Shown piece by piece: positions 51,450 through 58,850 of a stretch of 64,000 nt of DNA. A program made the translations under genes and the position numbers. Location: the NCBI GenBank assembly GCA_043553855.1, contig CP121336.1:2108001-2172000 (forward strand), written 5' to 3'. Origin of the DNA: JAUIAS01 sp030425395. GTDB taxonomy: Bacteria; Pseudomonadota; Alphaproteobacteria; Rhodobacterales; Rhodobacteraceae. Every line of letters begins with the position of its first letter. The first letter of the stretch is position 1. The notes under the pieces were generated by a model. That model made no database searches. It was not told the DNA's origin and was given only the letters and a program-made list of their open reading frames with translations.

Positions 51450-52088
51450 TCAGGATGCCTCTGCGCGCGCCGGGCGGGCCAGCCCGCCCAGGGCCAGAAT
51501 GTGATCGGCCACCCGGGATACACCGTCACCATGACGGACCTGGGCAAAGACAAAGGGTCGGTCGCCGCGCATGCGTTTGGCATCACGATCCATCACATCG
51601 AGCGACGCGCCAACATGCGGCGCAAGGTCGGTCTTGTTGATGATCAGCAAATCCGATCTGGTGATCGCGGGGCCACCCTTGCGGGGGATTTCTTCGCCCG
51701 CTGCCACGTCGATCACATAAAGCGTGATGTCGGCCAGCTCAGGTGAAAAAGTTGCCGACAGATTATCCCCACCAGATTCGATCAGCACGATGTCCAGATC
51801 GGGAAACCGCTTGTTCAACGCGTCCACCGCAGCGAGATTGATAGAAGCGTCTTCGCGGATGGCGGTGTGCGGGCAGCCGCCTGTTTCAACGCCCATGATC
51901 CGGTCAGCGGGCAGGGCCTGCATCCGCATCAGTGCTTCGGCGTCTTCCTGCGTATAGATATCGTTTGTAATCGCGGCGACGGAAAAATCATCTCGCAGCG
52001 CCCGGCACAGGGCAGCGGTCAGCGATGTCTTGCCTGCGCCGACCGGGCCGCCGATGCCGACACGTAGGGGTCCGTTGGAAGTGGTCAT
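51450..52088 (-). CDS. ureG: Urease accessory GTPase UreG
   Basis: 212 residues. The P-loop is VGIGGPVGAGKTSLTAALC, ETGGCPHTAIREDASINL carries the conserved nickel-binding Cys-Pro-His, and LLIINKTDLAPHVGASLDVM is the guanine-binding motif. UreG hydrolyses GTP to drive nickel insertion into urease with UreD, UreF and UreE. ATG 52088 overlaps the ureF stop by four bases. The phosphorylase gene follows immediately. Confidence 0.96.
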   Translation of the reverse strand: MTTSNGPLRVGIGGPVGAGKTSLTAALCRALRDDFSVAAITNDIYTQEDAEALMRMQALPADRIMGVETGGCPHTAIREDASINLAAVDALNKRFPDLDIVLIESGGDNLSATFSPELADITLYVIDVAAGEEIPRKGGPAITRSDLLIINKTDLAPHVGASLDVMDRDAKRMRGDRPFVFAQVRHGDGVSRVADHILALGGLARPARAEAS

Positions 52089-52729
52089 GATCTGAAAAGC
52101 CTCGAATACTGGGTTTCGTGGGTCATTGAAGCGATGTCGGCGGCAAAGCAGCAACCGCCAAGATCGTCTGTGGTGAGGTCGGCGCTGTCGCGTGCAATCT
52201 GGATGCAAAGCGAATGTGTCTGGTTCAGGACAGCGTGCCCTTCGGTTTGGCCAAGAGGCACAAGCCGGATCGCTGCCGAGGTAAGATTTGCCGCAAATGC
52301 GTGAAGGTAGTGCGAGACGGCGATTGCCCTGTCTATCCCCTGCGCCCGGGCAGCCGCACCCACGGCCACGGGATAAACCAGATCGTCAAGGGCTTGCCCC
52401 CAAATGGCTGATACCGTCTTGCAGAAGGCTGCGCCCTGCAGGTCGGTTTCCATCAATCGTTCCCGCGACGGGCTCAGCGCGCGGCCAAGCGTATCAAGCG
52501 CCCTCAGCCTGTCGCCATCCTGCGCGTTGTGGGCTTGGGACAGGAGGATCGCGTCATTGCGCCCGGTGCCGAGCGTCAAAACATCGTTCAGCCATTCGCC
52601 AAAGCTTGCCGCGCAACGCACATCGCCGTCATGGACCGCGCGCTCCAATCCGTGGCTGTAGCTGAACGCGCCAACCGGAAACCCGGCGGACAACCACTGC
52701 ACAAGGGTCAGTTGCGCCTCAGTGTTCAT
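52085..52729 (-). CDS. ureF: Urease accessory protein UreF
   Basis: 214 residues, mostly alpha-helical: LTLVQWLSAGFPVGAFSYSH near the start, LYDRS-type region replaced by VYPVAVGAAARAQGIDRAIA, and LNLTSAAIRLVPLGQ-like AANLTSAAIRLVPLGQTEGH. UreF bridges UreD and UreG in the apourease activation complex. ATG 52729 overlaps the ureE end by 11 bases; an ATG at 52735 is also possible. Leftward operon member. Confidence 0.93.
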   Translation of the reverse strand: MNTEAQLTLVQWLSAGFPVGAFSYSHGLERAVHDGDVRCAASFGEWLNDVLTLGTGRNDAILLSQAHNAQDGDRLRALDTLGRALSPSRERLMETDLQGAAFCKTVSAIWGQALDDLVYPVAVGAAARAQGIDRAIAVSHYLHAFAANLTSAAIRLVPLGQTEGHAVLNQTHSLCIQIARDSADLTTDDLGGCCFAADIASMTHETQYSRLFRS

Positions 52730-53213
52730 GGGCATGTGCGTGGTGATGGTGGTGCGAATTGCCGTGATCGTGGCTGTGGGTGCGCCCGTGCCCATAAGCC
52801 CCGCCCTCTGGGGTAAAGGGTTCGGTCACTTCGCGCGTCTGCGCGCCCACACGGGTCAGCATATCGGCGATGACGTGATCACGCTGAATGAGCAGCCTGT
52901 CGGCTTCGATCTGGCAGGGGGTGTGGCGGTTGCCGATGTGCCAGGCGATGCGCGGGAGATGATCCCCGGTCACGGCATAGAGAGGCTCGGGCGCGGCTTG
53001 GACGACGACTTCGCCACCGGCTTCAAGGATCAGAACACCGCCATGATCCAGCGACGTGGTGCGCGCAAGATCGACCAGCAGCGCGCGCCCGTCATCCAGC
53101 GTCACGACCTTGCGCCGTAGAAACCGGCCCTCGTAGTCGAGGGTTACGGTCGCCACGGGGTCGGCGTGCGCGTGATCGTGATAAACCCGCGCAATAAGCT
53201 CAGGCGCGCTCAT
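52719..53213 (-). CDS. ureE: Urease nickel metallochaperone UreE
   Basis: 164 residues. VTLDYEGRFLRRKVVTLDDG and GDHLPRIAWHIGNRHTPCQI mark the peptide-binding and metal-binding domains, with the bridging His in HIGNRHTP, and the last 24 residues include twelve histidines. UreE collects nickel and hands it to the UreG complex. The gene lies 19 bases downstream of a DUF1127 gene that separates it from ureC. Confidence 0.95.
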   Translation of the reverse strand: MSAPELIARVYHDHAHADPVATVTLDYEGRFLRRKVVTLDDGRALLVDLARTTSLDHGGVLILEAGGEVVVQAAPEPLYAVTGDHLPRIAWHIGNRHTPCQIEADRLLIQRDHVIADMLTRVGAQTREVTEPFTPEGGAYGHGRTHSHDHGNSHHHHHAHAHEH

Positions 53214-53232
53214 GACGCGCCGCCTGAGGTGA

Positions 53233-53454
53233 TCAGATGTAGAGCGCGTCCGAGAAGACGTGACGCACGATATCCTCGCGACGAATACCGCGTTCCTTGA
53301 GCTGTTCGTCGCTCAGGGCGCTGAGTGCCTCGACCTTGCGAATTCGGGTGTTGGATTCGGCCATGGCCACCAAGGCCCCGCCAATCGCCCGAAAGAAGGC
53401 CGCGATGCCGTTGGAGGAAGAGGTTTGGGCGACGTTGGTTGATGCAAATGCCAT
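53233..53454 (-). CDS. DUF1127 small basic protein inside the urease operon
   Basis: 73 residues. A short variable start (MAFASTNVAQTSSS) and an amphipathic helix (NGIAAFFRAIGGALVAMAES) lead into the DUF1127 motif TRIRKVEALSALSDEQLKER and GIRREDIVRHVFSD. DUF1127 proteins are small arginine-rich proteins; one in Rhodobacter sphaeroides (CcaF1) binds RNA and affects RNA turnover. AAAGGAC lies before the ATG. Placed between ureC (153 bases upstream) and ureE, all leftward. A role in urease expression is possible but unproven. Confidence 0.85.
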   Translation of the reverse strand: MAFASTNVAQTSSSNGIAAFFRAIGGALVAMAESNTRIRKVEALSALSDEQLKERGIRREDIVRHVFSDALYI

Positions 53455-53504
53455 CGGAAACAGTCCTTTCAGAGTTCAGGTTGACTCCCTGATCCATGAA
53501 ATAA

Positions 53505-53519
53505 GTCAGCGTCGCTGAC
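53505..53519. promoter_or_regulatory. Perfect 15-base dyad between ureC and the DUF1127 gene
   Basis: GTCAGCG-T-CGCTGAC, seven-base arms around one base, followed on the minus strand by TTATTTC. It may be an operator for an internal promoter, or a short attenuator hairpin (five pairs, five-base loop) limiting read-through from ureC. Confidence 0.45.
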
Positions 53520-53607
53520 GGGACCACCGACAAAGCAGCATGTCCGGTTTGCGCGTGCAGCAATGGTGCTGCGTTGCGGCATGTCATGATCACATCTCTC
53601 CTGTGCA

Positions 53608-55368
53608 TCAAAAAAGGAAGTAGCGCTGCGCCATTGGCAGAACCTCGGCGGGTTGGCATGTCAGCAAGACACCATCGGCGCGCACCTCATAGGTTTCGGG
53701 GTTCACTTCGATGTGCGGGGTGGCATCGTTCAGCTTTAGGTCGGACTTGCCAATTGTGCGGGTGTTGCGGACAGGCAGCGTTTGTTTGGCCAGCCCCAGC
53801 CTGTCGCGCAGACCTGCATCCTGTGCCGCCGCTGAAACGAACGTCACCGCGCTGTGTTCTACCGAACGCCCGTAGGTCCCCCACATGGGGCGCGAATAAA
53901 CCGGTTGCGGCGTAGGGATCGACGCATTCGGATCGCCCATCTGCGCACAGACAATCGTGCCACCCATCAAAACCATTTCCGGTTTGACCCCGAAAAATGC
54001 AGGCGACCAAAGCACAAGGTCGGCGCGCTTGCCTTCCTCGATGCTTCCGATTTCGTGGGAGATGCCGTGGGCAATCGCCGGGTTGATCGTGTATTTGGCG
54101 ATATAGCGGCGCACGCGCATATTGTCGTTGTCGCCGGTTTCATCGGGCAGGCTGCCGCGCTGTTTCTTCATCTTGTCGGCGGTTTGCCAGGTGCGAATGA
54201 TCACCTCACCGACGCGACCCATGGCCTGACTGTCGCTGGCGATGATCGAAAAGGCACCCATGTCGTGCAGAATGTCTTCGGCGGCAATGGTTTCCCGGCG
54301 AATACGGCTTTCGGCAAAGGCCACATCTTCTGGAATTGACTTGTCCAGATGATGACAAACCATCAGCATGTCCAGATGCTCTTCGAGTGTGTTTACCGTA
54401 AAGGGGCGTGTCGGGTTGGTGGACGATGGCAAGACGTTTTCCTGCCCGCAGATCCTGATGATGTCCGGGGCGTGGCCTCCGCCTGCACCTTCGGTGTGAA
54501 AGGCGTGGATCGTGCGGCCCTTCATGGCTGCGACGGTGTTTTCTACAAATCCGGATTCATTCAGCGTATCCGTGTGGATCATCACCTGAACATCAAGCGC
54601 ATCCGCCACCGAAAGGCAGCAATCAATCGCAGCAGGTGTGGTGCCCCAGTCTTCGTGCAGTTTCAGGGCGCAGGCTCCACCGAGAATCTGTTCCTCAAGT
54701 GCTGCGGGAAGTGACGCGTTGCCCTTGCCCGCAAAGGCAAGATTCATCGGGAAAGCATCCGCCGCCTGAAGCATCCTGCCAATGTGCCACGGCCCGGGGG
54801 TGCAGGTGGTGGCAAGCGTGCCATGAGCAGGGCCGGTGCCTCCGCCCAGCATCGTGGTCAACCCGGAATGCAGCGCATCTTCGATCTGCTGAGGGCAGAT
54901 AAAGTGGATGTGGCTATCAAACCCGCCTGCGGTCAGAATGCGACCTTCGCCAGCGATTGCCTCTGTTCCCGGTCCGACAATAATGTTGACGCCCGGTTGG
55001 GTGTCGGGATTTCCCGCCTTGCCAATGCACGCGATGCGACCGTCCTTCAGGCCGACGTCGGCTTTGTAGATCCCGGTGTGGTCCACGATCAGCGCGTTTG
55101 TGATCACTGTGTCCACCGCGCCGTCCGCGCGTGTGACCTGAGATTGGCCCATCCCGTCCCGGATTACCTTTCCACCGCCAAACTTGACCTCTTCGCCGTA
55201 GGTCAGCGCGTTGTTGCCGCTGCCGCCGGTCGTGGATGAGCCTGCCATTTCGGCGGTCAGATCGCGCTCGACCTCGATGATCAGATCGGTATCGGCGAGC
55301 CTGAGTTTATCGCCTTTGGTGGGGCCATACATGGCGGCGTAGTCAGCGCGGGAAATGGTTGCGGGCAT
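53608..55368 (-). CDS. ureC: Urease alpha subunit (catalytic)
   Basis: 586 residues; without a 17-residue insert it would be the usual 569. Nickel ligands H153 and H155 are in FDSHIHFICP, the carbamylated lysine is K236 in GACALKLHEDWG, and the flap is MVCHHLDKSIPEDVAFAESR. The insert AEMAGSSTTGGSGNNAL (39-55) interrupts the normal DLT-TYGEEVKFGGGK joint. Cytosolic enzyme hydrolysing urea to ammonia and carbamate as an (UreABC)3 complex. Confidence 0.96.
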   Translation of the reverse strand: MPATISRADYAAMYGPTKGDKLRLADTDLIIEVERDLTAEMAGSSTTGGSGNNALTYGEEVKFGGGKVIRDGMGQSQVTRADGAVDTVITNALIVDHTGIYKADVGLKDGRIACIGKAGNPDTQPGVNIIVGPGTEAIAGEGRILTAGGFDSHIHFICPQQIEDALHSGLTTMLGGGTGPAHGTLATTCTPGPWHIGRMLQAADAFPMNLAFAGKGNASLPAALEEQILGGACALKLHEDWGTTPAAIDCCLSVADALDVQVMIHTDTLNESGFVENTVAAMKGRTIHAFHTEGAGGGHAPDIIRICGQENVLPSSTNPTRPFTVNTLEEHLDMLMVCHHLDKSIPEDVAFAESRIRRETIAAEDILHDMGAFSIIASDSQAMGRVGEVIIRTWQTADKMKKQRGSLPDETGDNDNMRVRRYIAKYTINPAIAHGISHEIGSIEEGKRADLVLWSPAFFGVKPEMVLMGGTIVCAQMGDPNASIPTPQPVYSRPMWGTYGRSVEHSAVTFVSAAAQDAGLRDRLGLAKQTLPVRNTRTIGKSDLKLNDATPHIEVNPETYEVRADGVLLTCQPAEVLPMAQRYFLF

Positions 55369-55461
55369 GTGTCTGAAACCTTCGATTTCGTCAGGAGTAG
55401 TGCGGCGCGCGCGGCAAGCCGAACGGGCAAATGAGGATGCGTCTGCCGTGGCAGGCTAGGG

Positions 55462-55767
55462 TCATAGCGCGCCCATCACCTGCTGGTTAAATCCATAGAT
55501 TCGTCGTGAACCGGAAATCGGGATCAGGGAGACTTCGCGCCGCTGGCCCGGCTCAAACCGGACAGCGGTTCCGGCGGCAATGTCCAACCGGTGCCCGCGG
55601 GCGGCGTCACGGTCGAAATCCAGAGCCGGATTGGTTTCCGCGAAATGGTAATGCGATCCGACTTGCACCGGCCTGTCGCCGGTATTGGCAACCATCAACG
55701 TGATCGCGGGGCGGTCCGGGTTCAACGTCAGGTGGCCTTCGGCGGCAAAGATCTCTCCGGGGATCAT
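55462..55767 (-). CDS. ureB: Urease beta subunit
   Basis: 101 residues: MIPGEIFAAEGHLTLNPDRP, GDRPVQVGSHYHFAETNPAL, and AGTAVRFEPGQRREVSLIPI are the UreB consensus. It is the structural subunit packing against UreC. The ATG at 55767 overlaps the stop of the small membrane protein gene upstream by four bases; 93 bases separate it from ureC. Confidence 0.95.
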   Translation of the reverse strand: MIPGEIFAAEGHLTLNPDRPAITLMVANTGDRPVQVGSHYHFAETNPALDFDRDAARGHRLDIAAGTAVRFEPGQRREVSLIPISGSRRIYGFNQQVMGAL

Positions 55768-55958
55768 TTGCGGCGATTCCACCACTGGGAAAGGCTATTG
55801 CGTCCGAAAGCAGCCGCGACCGCCATCAAGGATAGCGCCAGCCCGACCCAAGCCGCGGCGGAACCGTCCGAGGTATGGACGTGAGGCACGGTCGCAGGAT
55901 GCGCGACAGCGGCACCCGCAGCAAGGATGGCCGGAACGGAGAGAAGCAGGGTTTTCAT
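55764..55958 (-). CDS. Small secreted/membrane protein with His-rich N-terminus in urease operon
   Basis: 64 residues. MKTLLLSVPAILAAGAAVA is a signal peptide with a cleavage site near AVA/HPATVP, so the mature chain would start close to HPATVPHVHTSDG, rich in histidine. A second hydrophobic helix (AAAWVGLALSLMAVAAAFG) and a basic tail (SLSQWWNRRK) follow. The start of the mature part recalls HupE/UreJ-type proteins, but the rest is far shorter. Its stop overlaps ureB, so it is translated with the urease subunits. Function unknown; periplasmic metal handling is a guess. Confidence 0.75.
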   Translation of the reverse strand: MKTLLLSVPAILAAGAAVAHPATVPHVHTSDGSAAAWVGLALSLMAVAAAFGRNSLSQWWNRRK

Positions 55959-55987
55959 TGAATATGGTCCTTTCAGGTCTTTGAAAT

Positions 55988-56290
55988 TCAGCGGATGGGA
56001 TTGTGGACAGTGACAAGCTTGGTCCCATCAGGGAACGTCGCCTCAACCTGCACGTCATGGATCATTTCCGGCACGCCCTGCATGCACTGATCGCGGGTTA
56101 TCACCTCGGCACCGGCCTGCATCATGTCTGCCACGGACCGACCGTCGCGGGCACCTTCGACAACCGCATCGGTGATCAGCGCAATCGCTTCGGGATGGTT
56201 GAGAAGGACACCGCGCGCCAGCCGTTTTCGGGCAACCTCGGCGGCCATTGCGACAAGAAGCTTGTCCTTTTCTCTTGGGGTCAGTTGCAT
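55988..56290 (-). CDS. ureA: Urease gamma subunit
   Basis: 100 residues, exactly the usual length: MQLTPREKDKLLVAMAAEVA, RGVLLNHPEAIALITDAVVE, and VPEMIHDVQVEATFPDGTKL. Smallest structural subunit of urease. One base separates its start from the ureD stop, so the two are co-translated. The small membrane protein gene follows after 29 bases. Confidence 0.97.
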   Translation of the reverse strand: MQLTPREKDKLLVAMAAEVARKRLARGVLLNHPEAIALITDAVVEGARDGRSVADMMQAGAEVITRDQCMQGVPEMIHDVQVEATFPDGTKLVTVHNPIR

Positions 56291-56291
56291 G

Positions 56292-57131
56292 TCAGATCAT
56301 CCAGGTTCTGGGAAGGTCGGGGGTATCTCGAAAGGACGAGATGAGTGGAATCAGGGATTTGCGCAGGGCAAACCCGTCTTGGGCCAGCACGCGGGCGCAG
56401 ACGACACCGGGATGTGGCTGGCTTGCGCCGAATTTGGGCGGCATGTCCTTGCGCGCCCGCTCAAGGCGCAGGTCCGCGTCGTCCCCCACATAGATCAGTG
56501 TGGCCATGGCCGCGCTGCCCGCGCCGGTTGCTCGGCGCGAAAGCGTCCGGGCGGCGTCTCCGGTGATGCGCGTGCGATCGGACAGGATCAGTTTTCCGTC
56601 CCGTTCGATATCTATGCGGTCCCGAAAATGCAGGTGGTTCACGGTTTCGCCCATGGCGGTGCGCCCGAAAATCACGGGTTCGACGATCAAGCCTCTTGCG
56701 TTTCCCGGCAGACTCAGGCGCAAGCGCCGGTCAATGGACGCGCCATCGTAGAGTATCGTCTCTTGCGGCAACCATTCGATCCGAGCGCCGGCATGGGCGG
56801 TCAGTTCGGTCATGATTTTTCCCGTCTCATCGGGCTGCGCGCGGTAACCACGCTCGGCCGCTTGGGTCGTCAGGGTCAGTTCACTTTGGGCCAATGCCGT
56901 TGCAGTGGTGTGGAACCGATCCCCACCTGTAACTCCGCCCGCCGTATTGAGAAGCACAGCGGTGAGCGCCTTTTCCGCACGGTTGGGAAACAACAGCTTG
57001 AGCGACCCGCGCTGCATCAGTTGCGCGATGTGGCTGCGCCCGTCGCGGGCGTGCGCGTCCACGCGCACGTTGCCAATGGCGCGCGGCTGGCTTTGCGGAA
57101 GGCTTATGCAGGGCGCTACAGTTATGACCAT
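56292..57131 (-). CDS. ureD: Urease accessory protein UreD
   Basis: 279 residues from ATG 57131. LLFPNRAEKALTAVLLNTAG and VTGGDRFHTTATALAQSELT are UreD hallmarks, with WLPQETILYDGASIDRRLRL near the middle. UreD binds apourease first and recruits UreF and UreG. The start is uncertain: GGAG touches ATG 57131, and an in-frame TTG at 57173 would give 293 residues. First gene of the leftward urease operon, facing the urea transporter operon. Confidence 0.93.
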   Translation of the reverse strand: MVITVAPCISLPQSQPRAIGNVRVDAHARDGRSHIAQLMQRGSLKLLFPNRAEKALTAVLLNTAGGVTGGDRFHTTATALAQSELTLTTQAAERGYRAQPDETGKIMTELTAHAGARIEWLPQETILYDGASIDRRLRLSLPGNARGLIVEPVIFGRTAMGETVNHLHFRDRIDIERDGKLILSDRTRITGDAARTLSRRATGAGSAAMATLIYVGDDADLRLERARKDMPPKFGASQPHPGVVCARVLAQDGFALRKSLIPLISSFRDTPDLPRTWMI

Positions 57132-57173
57132 CTCCGTGGGCGGTGCTTCGTTCGATGCCAGTAAAACGTGCAA

Positions 57174-57509
57174 CTGCGCGCTGTGAACAAGTCACCGACG
57201 GCCCTACCGGGCAAAATCGCCCAGAGAATGTCTGAATTTTGAGCAGAAGAGGTGAGGGTGGTCAGAAATTAGGCGCTTTGCACTGTGCTGGTGCAGAAAA
57301 TCCCATGCTGCAGTTGCAAATTGGCCTGCCAAGCCATGATCTGATCGCACCAACCGCGCCGGATCGGCGTTCGGGGGTGTGTGACGGCCCTGACCTGGAA
57401 ATCGAAAGGCCGCCACACGGTTTGCAACAATTATGCTGCGAGGCACATCTATGCCTGTTCCGGGCTTGCTTCAAGTTCGGAGGGTCATGGCCTCGACAGG
57501 AGGATCTTC
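57174..57509. other. Divergent ureD / urtA control region
   Basis: 336 bases (378 from ATG 57131) without a credible gene. It holds an NtrC-like dyad at 57279-57295, placed 148 bases from ureD and 215 from urtA, and a strong AGGAGG at 57498-57503 before urtA. No convincing -35/-10 pair was identified. A sigma-54-like arrangement on the minus strand has incorrect spacing. Confidence 0.65.
57279..57295. promoter_or_regulatory. Near-consensus NtrC binding site
   Basis: TGCACTGTGCTGGTGCA matches the NtrC dyad TGCACC-N5-GGTGCA at 11 of 12 defined positions. It lies between the urease and urea transporter operons, both nitrogen-scavenging systems typically induced by NtrC under nitrogen limitation. 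In Rhodobacter NtrC works with sigma-70 promoters, so lack of a sigma-54 promoter is not contrary evidence. Confidence 0.65.
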
Positions 57510-58790
57510 ATGAATTTCTTCAAAAACGCTCTGGCTGGCACATTGGCGTTCGGTGCTTCGCTTGCACCGCTTCATGCCGCCGAGGATACGATCAAGGTCG
57601 GCGTTCTGCATTCGCTGTCGGGAACAATGGCTATTTCCGAGACCACGCTGAAGGACACGATGCTGATGCTGATCGCAGATCAGAACGCCAAAGGCGGCGT
57701 TCTTGGCAAGCAGCTTGAGGCGGTTGTCGTCGATCCGGCGTCAGATTGGCCTTTGTTCGCGGAAAAGACGCGCGAATTGCTTACCGTTGAAGGCGTTGAT
57801 GTCATCTTTGGTGCATGGACATCGGTCAGCCGGAAATCGGCGCTGCCGGTTTTGGAAGAACTGAACGGCCTGATGTTCTATCCGGTGCAATACGAGGGCG
57901 AAGAATCGTCCAAGAACGTATTTTACACTGGTGCGGCTCCGAACCAGCAGGCAATCCCTGCTACCGACTATTTCCTTGACGAACTTGGCGTTGAGAAATT
58001 CGCCCTTCTGGGAACGGACTATGTCTATCCTCGCACAACGAACAACATTCTCGAAAGCTACCTGATGTCCAAGGGTGTCGCCAAGGACGACATTTTTGTG
58101 AACTACACCCCGTTCGGGCATTCCGACTGGTCCAAGATCGTGTCCGACGTTGTCGCTCTGGGCGCTGACGGCAAGAAGGTCGGCGTGATTTCGACCATCA
58201 ACGGCGATGCCAACATCGGCTTCTACAAGGAACTGGCCGCAGCGGGTGTTTCTGCGGACGATATTCCCGTCGTCGCGTTTTCGGTGGGCGAAGAAGAACT
58301 CTCGGGCCTCGACACCGCGAACCTAGTAGGTCATCTCGCGGCGTGGAACTATTTCCAATCTGCCGACACGGAAATCAACGCCGAGTTTGTCAAGAAGTGG
58401 AAGGCCTTCGCCGGTGAAGAGCGTGTGACCAACGACCCCATGGAAGCGCACGTGATCGGCTTCAACATGTATGTAAAAGCTGTCGAAGCGGCAGGGTCCA
58501 CCGATGTGGATGCGGTGCGCGCGGCGATGTATGGCATCGAGGTGCCCAACCTGACCGGTGGCATGGCAAAGATGCTGCCGAACCATCACCTGACCAAGCC
58601 GGTCCTTATCGGTGAAATTCAGGACGACGGTCAGTTCGACATCATCAGCCAGACAGCAGAAGTCCCCGGTGATGCATGGACGGATTTCCTGCCGGAATCG
58701 GCTGTTCTGAAATCTGATTGGGCGACACTGGGTTGCGGTATGTACAACACCGAAACCAGCACCTGCGTTCAGATTCAGTCCAACTACTGA
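57510..58790 (+). CDS. urtA: Urea ABC transporter substrate-binding protein
   Basis: 426 residues. After a short signal peptide (LAGTLAFGASLAPLHAAEDT) it has the UrtA type of amide-binding lipoprotein-like fold: IKVGVLHSLSGTMAISETTL, IFGAWTSVSRKSALPVLEEL, and MFYPVQYEGEESSKNVFYTG. It binds urea in the periplasm. AGGAGG gives a clear start at 57510. A GC-rich stem-loop separates it from urtB, as usual for abundant binding proteins. Confidence 0.95.
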   Translation: MNFFKNALAGTLAFGASLAPLHAAEDTIKVGVLHSLSGTMAISETTLKDTMLMLIADQNAKGGVLGKQLEAVVVDPASDWPLFAEKTRELLTVEGVDVIFGAWTSVSRKSALPVLEELNGLMFYPVQYEGEESSKNVFYTGAAPNQQAIPATDYFLDELGVEKFALLGTDYVYPRTTNNILESYLMSKGVAKDDIFVNYTPFGHSDWSKIVSDVVALGADGKKVGVISTINGDANIGFYKELAAAGVSADDIPVVAFSVGEEELSGLDTANLVGHLAAWNYFQSADTEINAEFVKKWKAFAGEERVTNDPMEAHVIGFNMYVKAVEAAGSTDVDAVRAAMYGIEVPNLTGGMAKMLPNHHLTKPVLIGEIQDDGQFDIISQTAEVPGDAWTDFLPESAVLKSDWATLGCGMYNTETSTCVQIQSNY

Positions 58791-58804
58791 TCGCGCGTTA
58801 TTGT

Positions 58805-58824
58805 GAGGGGGCTGCGGCCCCCTC
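58805..58824 (+). other. Intercistronic stem-loop between urtA and urtB
   Basis: GAGGGGG at 58805-58811 pairs perfectly with CCCCCTC at 58818-58824 around CTGCGG; no T tract follows. It starts 15 bases after the urtA stop and probably stabilises urtA mRNA or partly terminates. Confidence 0.7.
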
Positions 58825-58850
58825 CCATTCCTAATCAAGGTTCCCCCCAA

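Noticed and set aside
53210..53659. 150-codon minus-strand frame whose stop overlaps the ureE start and which has a GGAG before an internal ATG
   Set aside because: It overlaps the DUF1127 gene in another frame; the DUF1127 protein has a recognised motif and its own ribosome binding site, while this frame gives no known similarity.
57315..57332. Sigma-54-like sequence TTGGCAGGCCAATTTGCA on the minus strand before ureD
   Set aside because: The spacing between the GG and GC elements is eleven bases instead of the strict ten, and Rhodobacter NtrC uses sigma-70 promoters.
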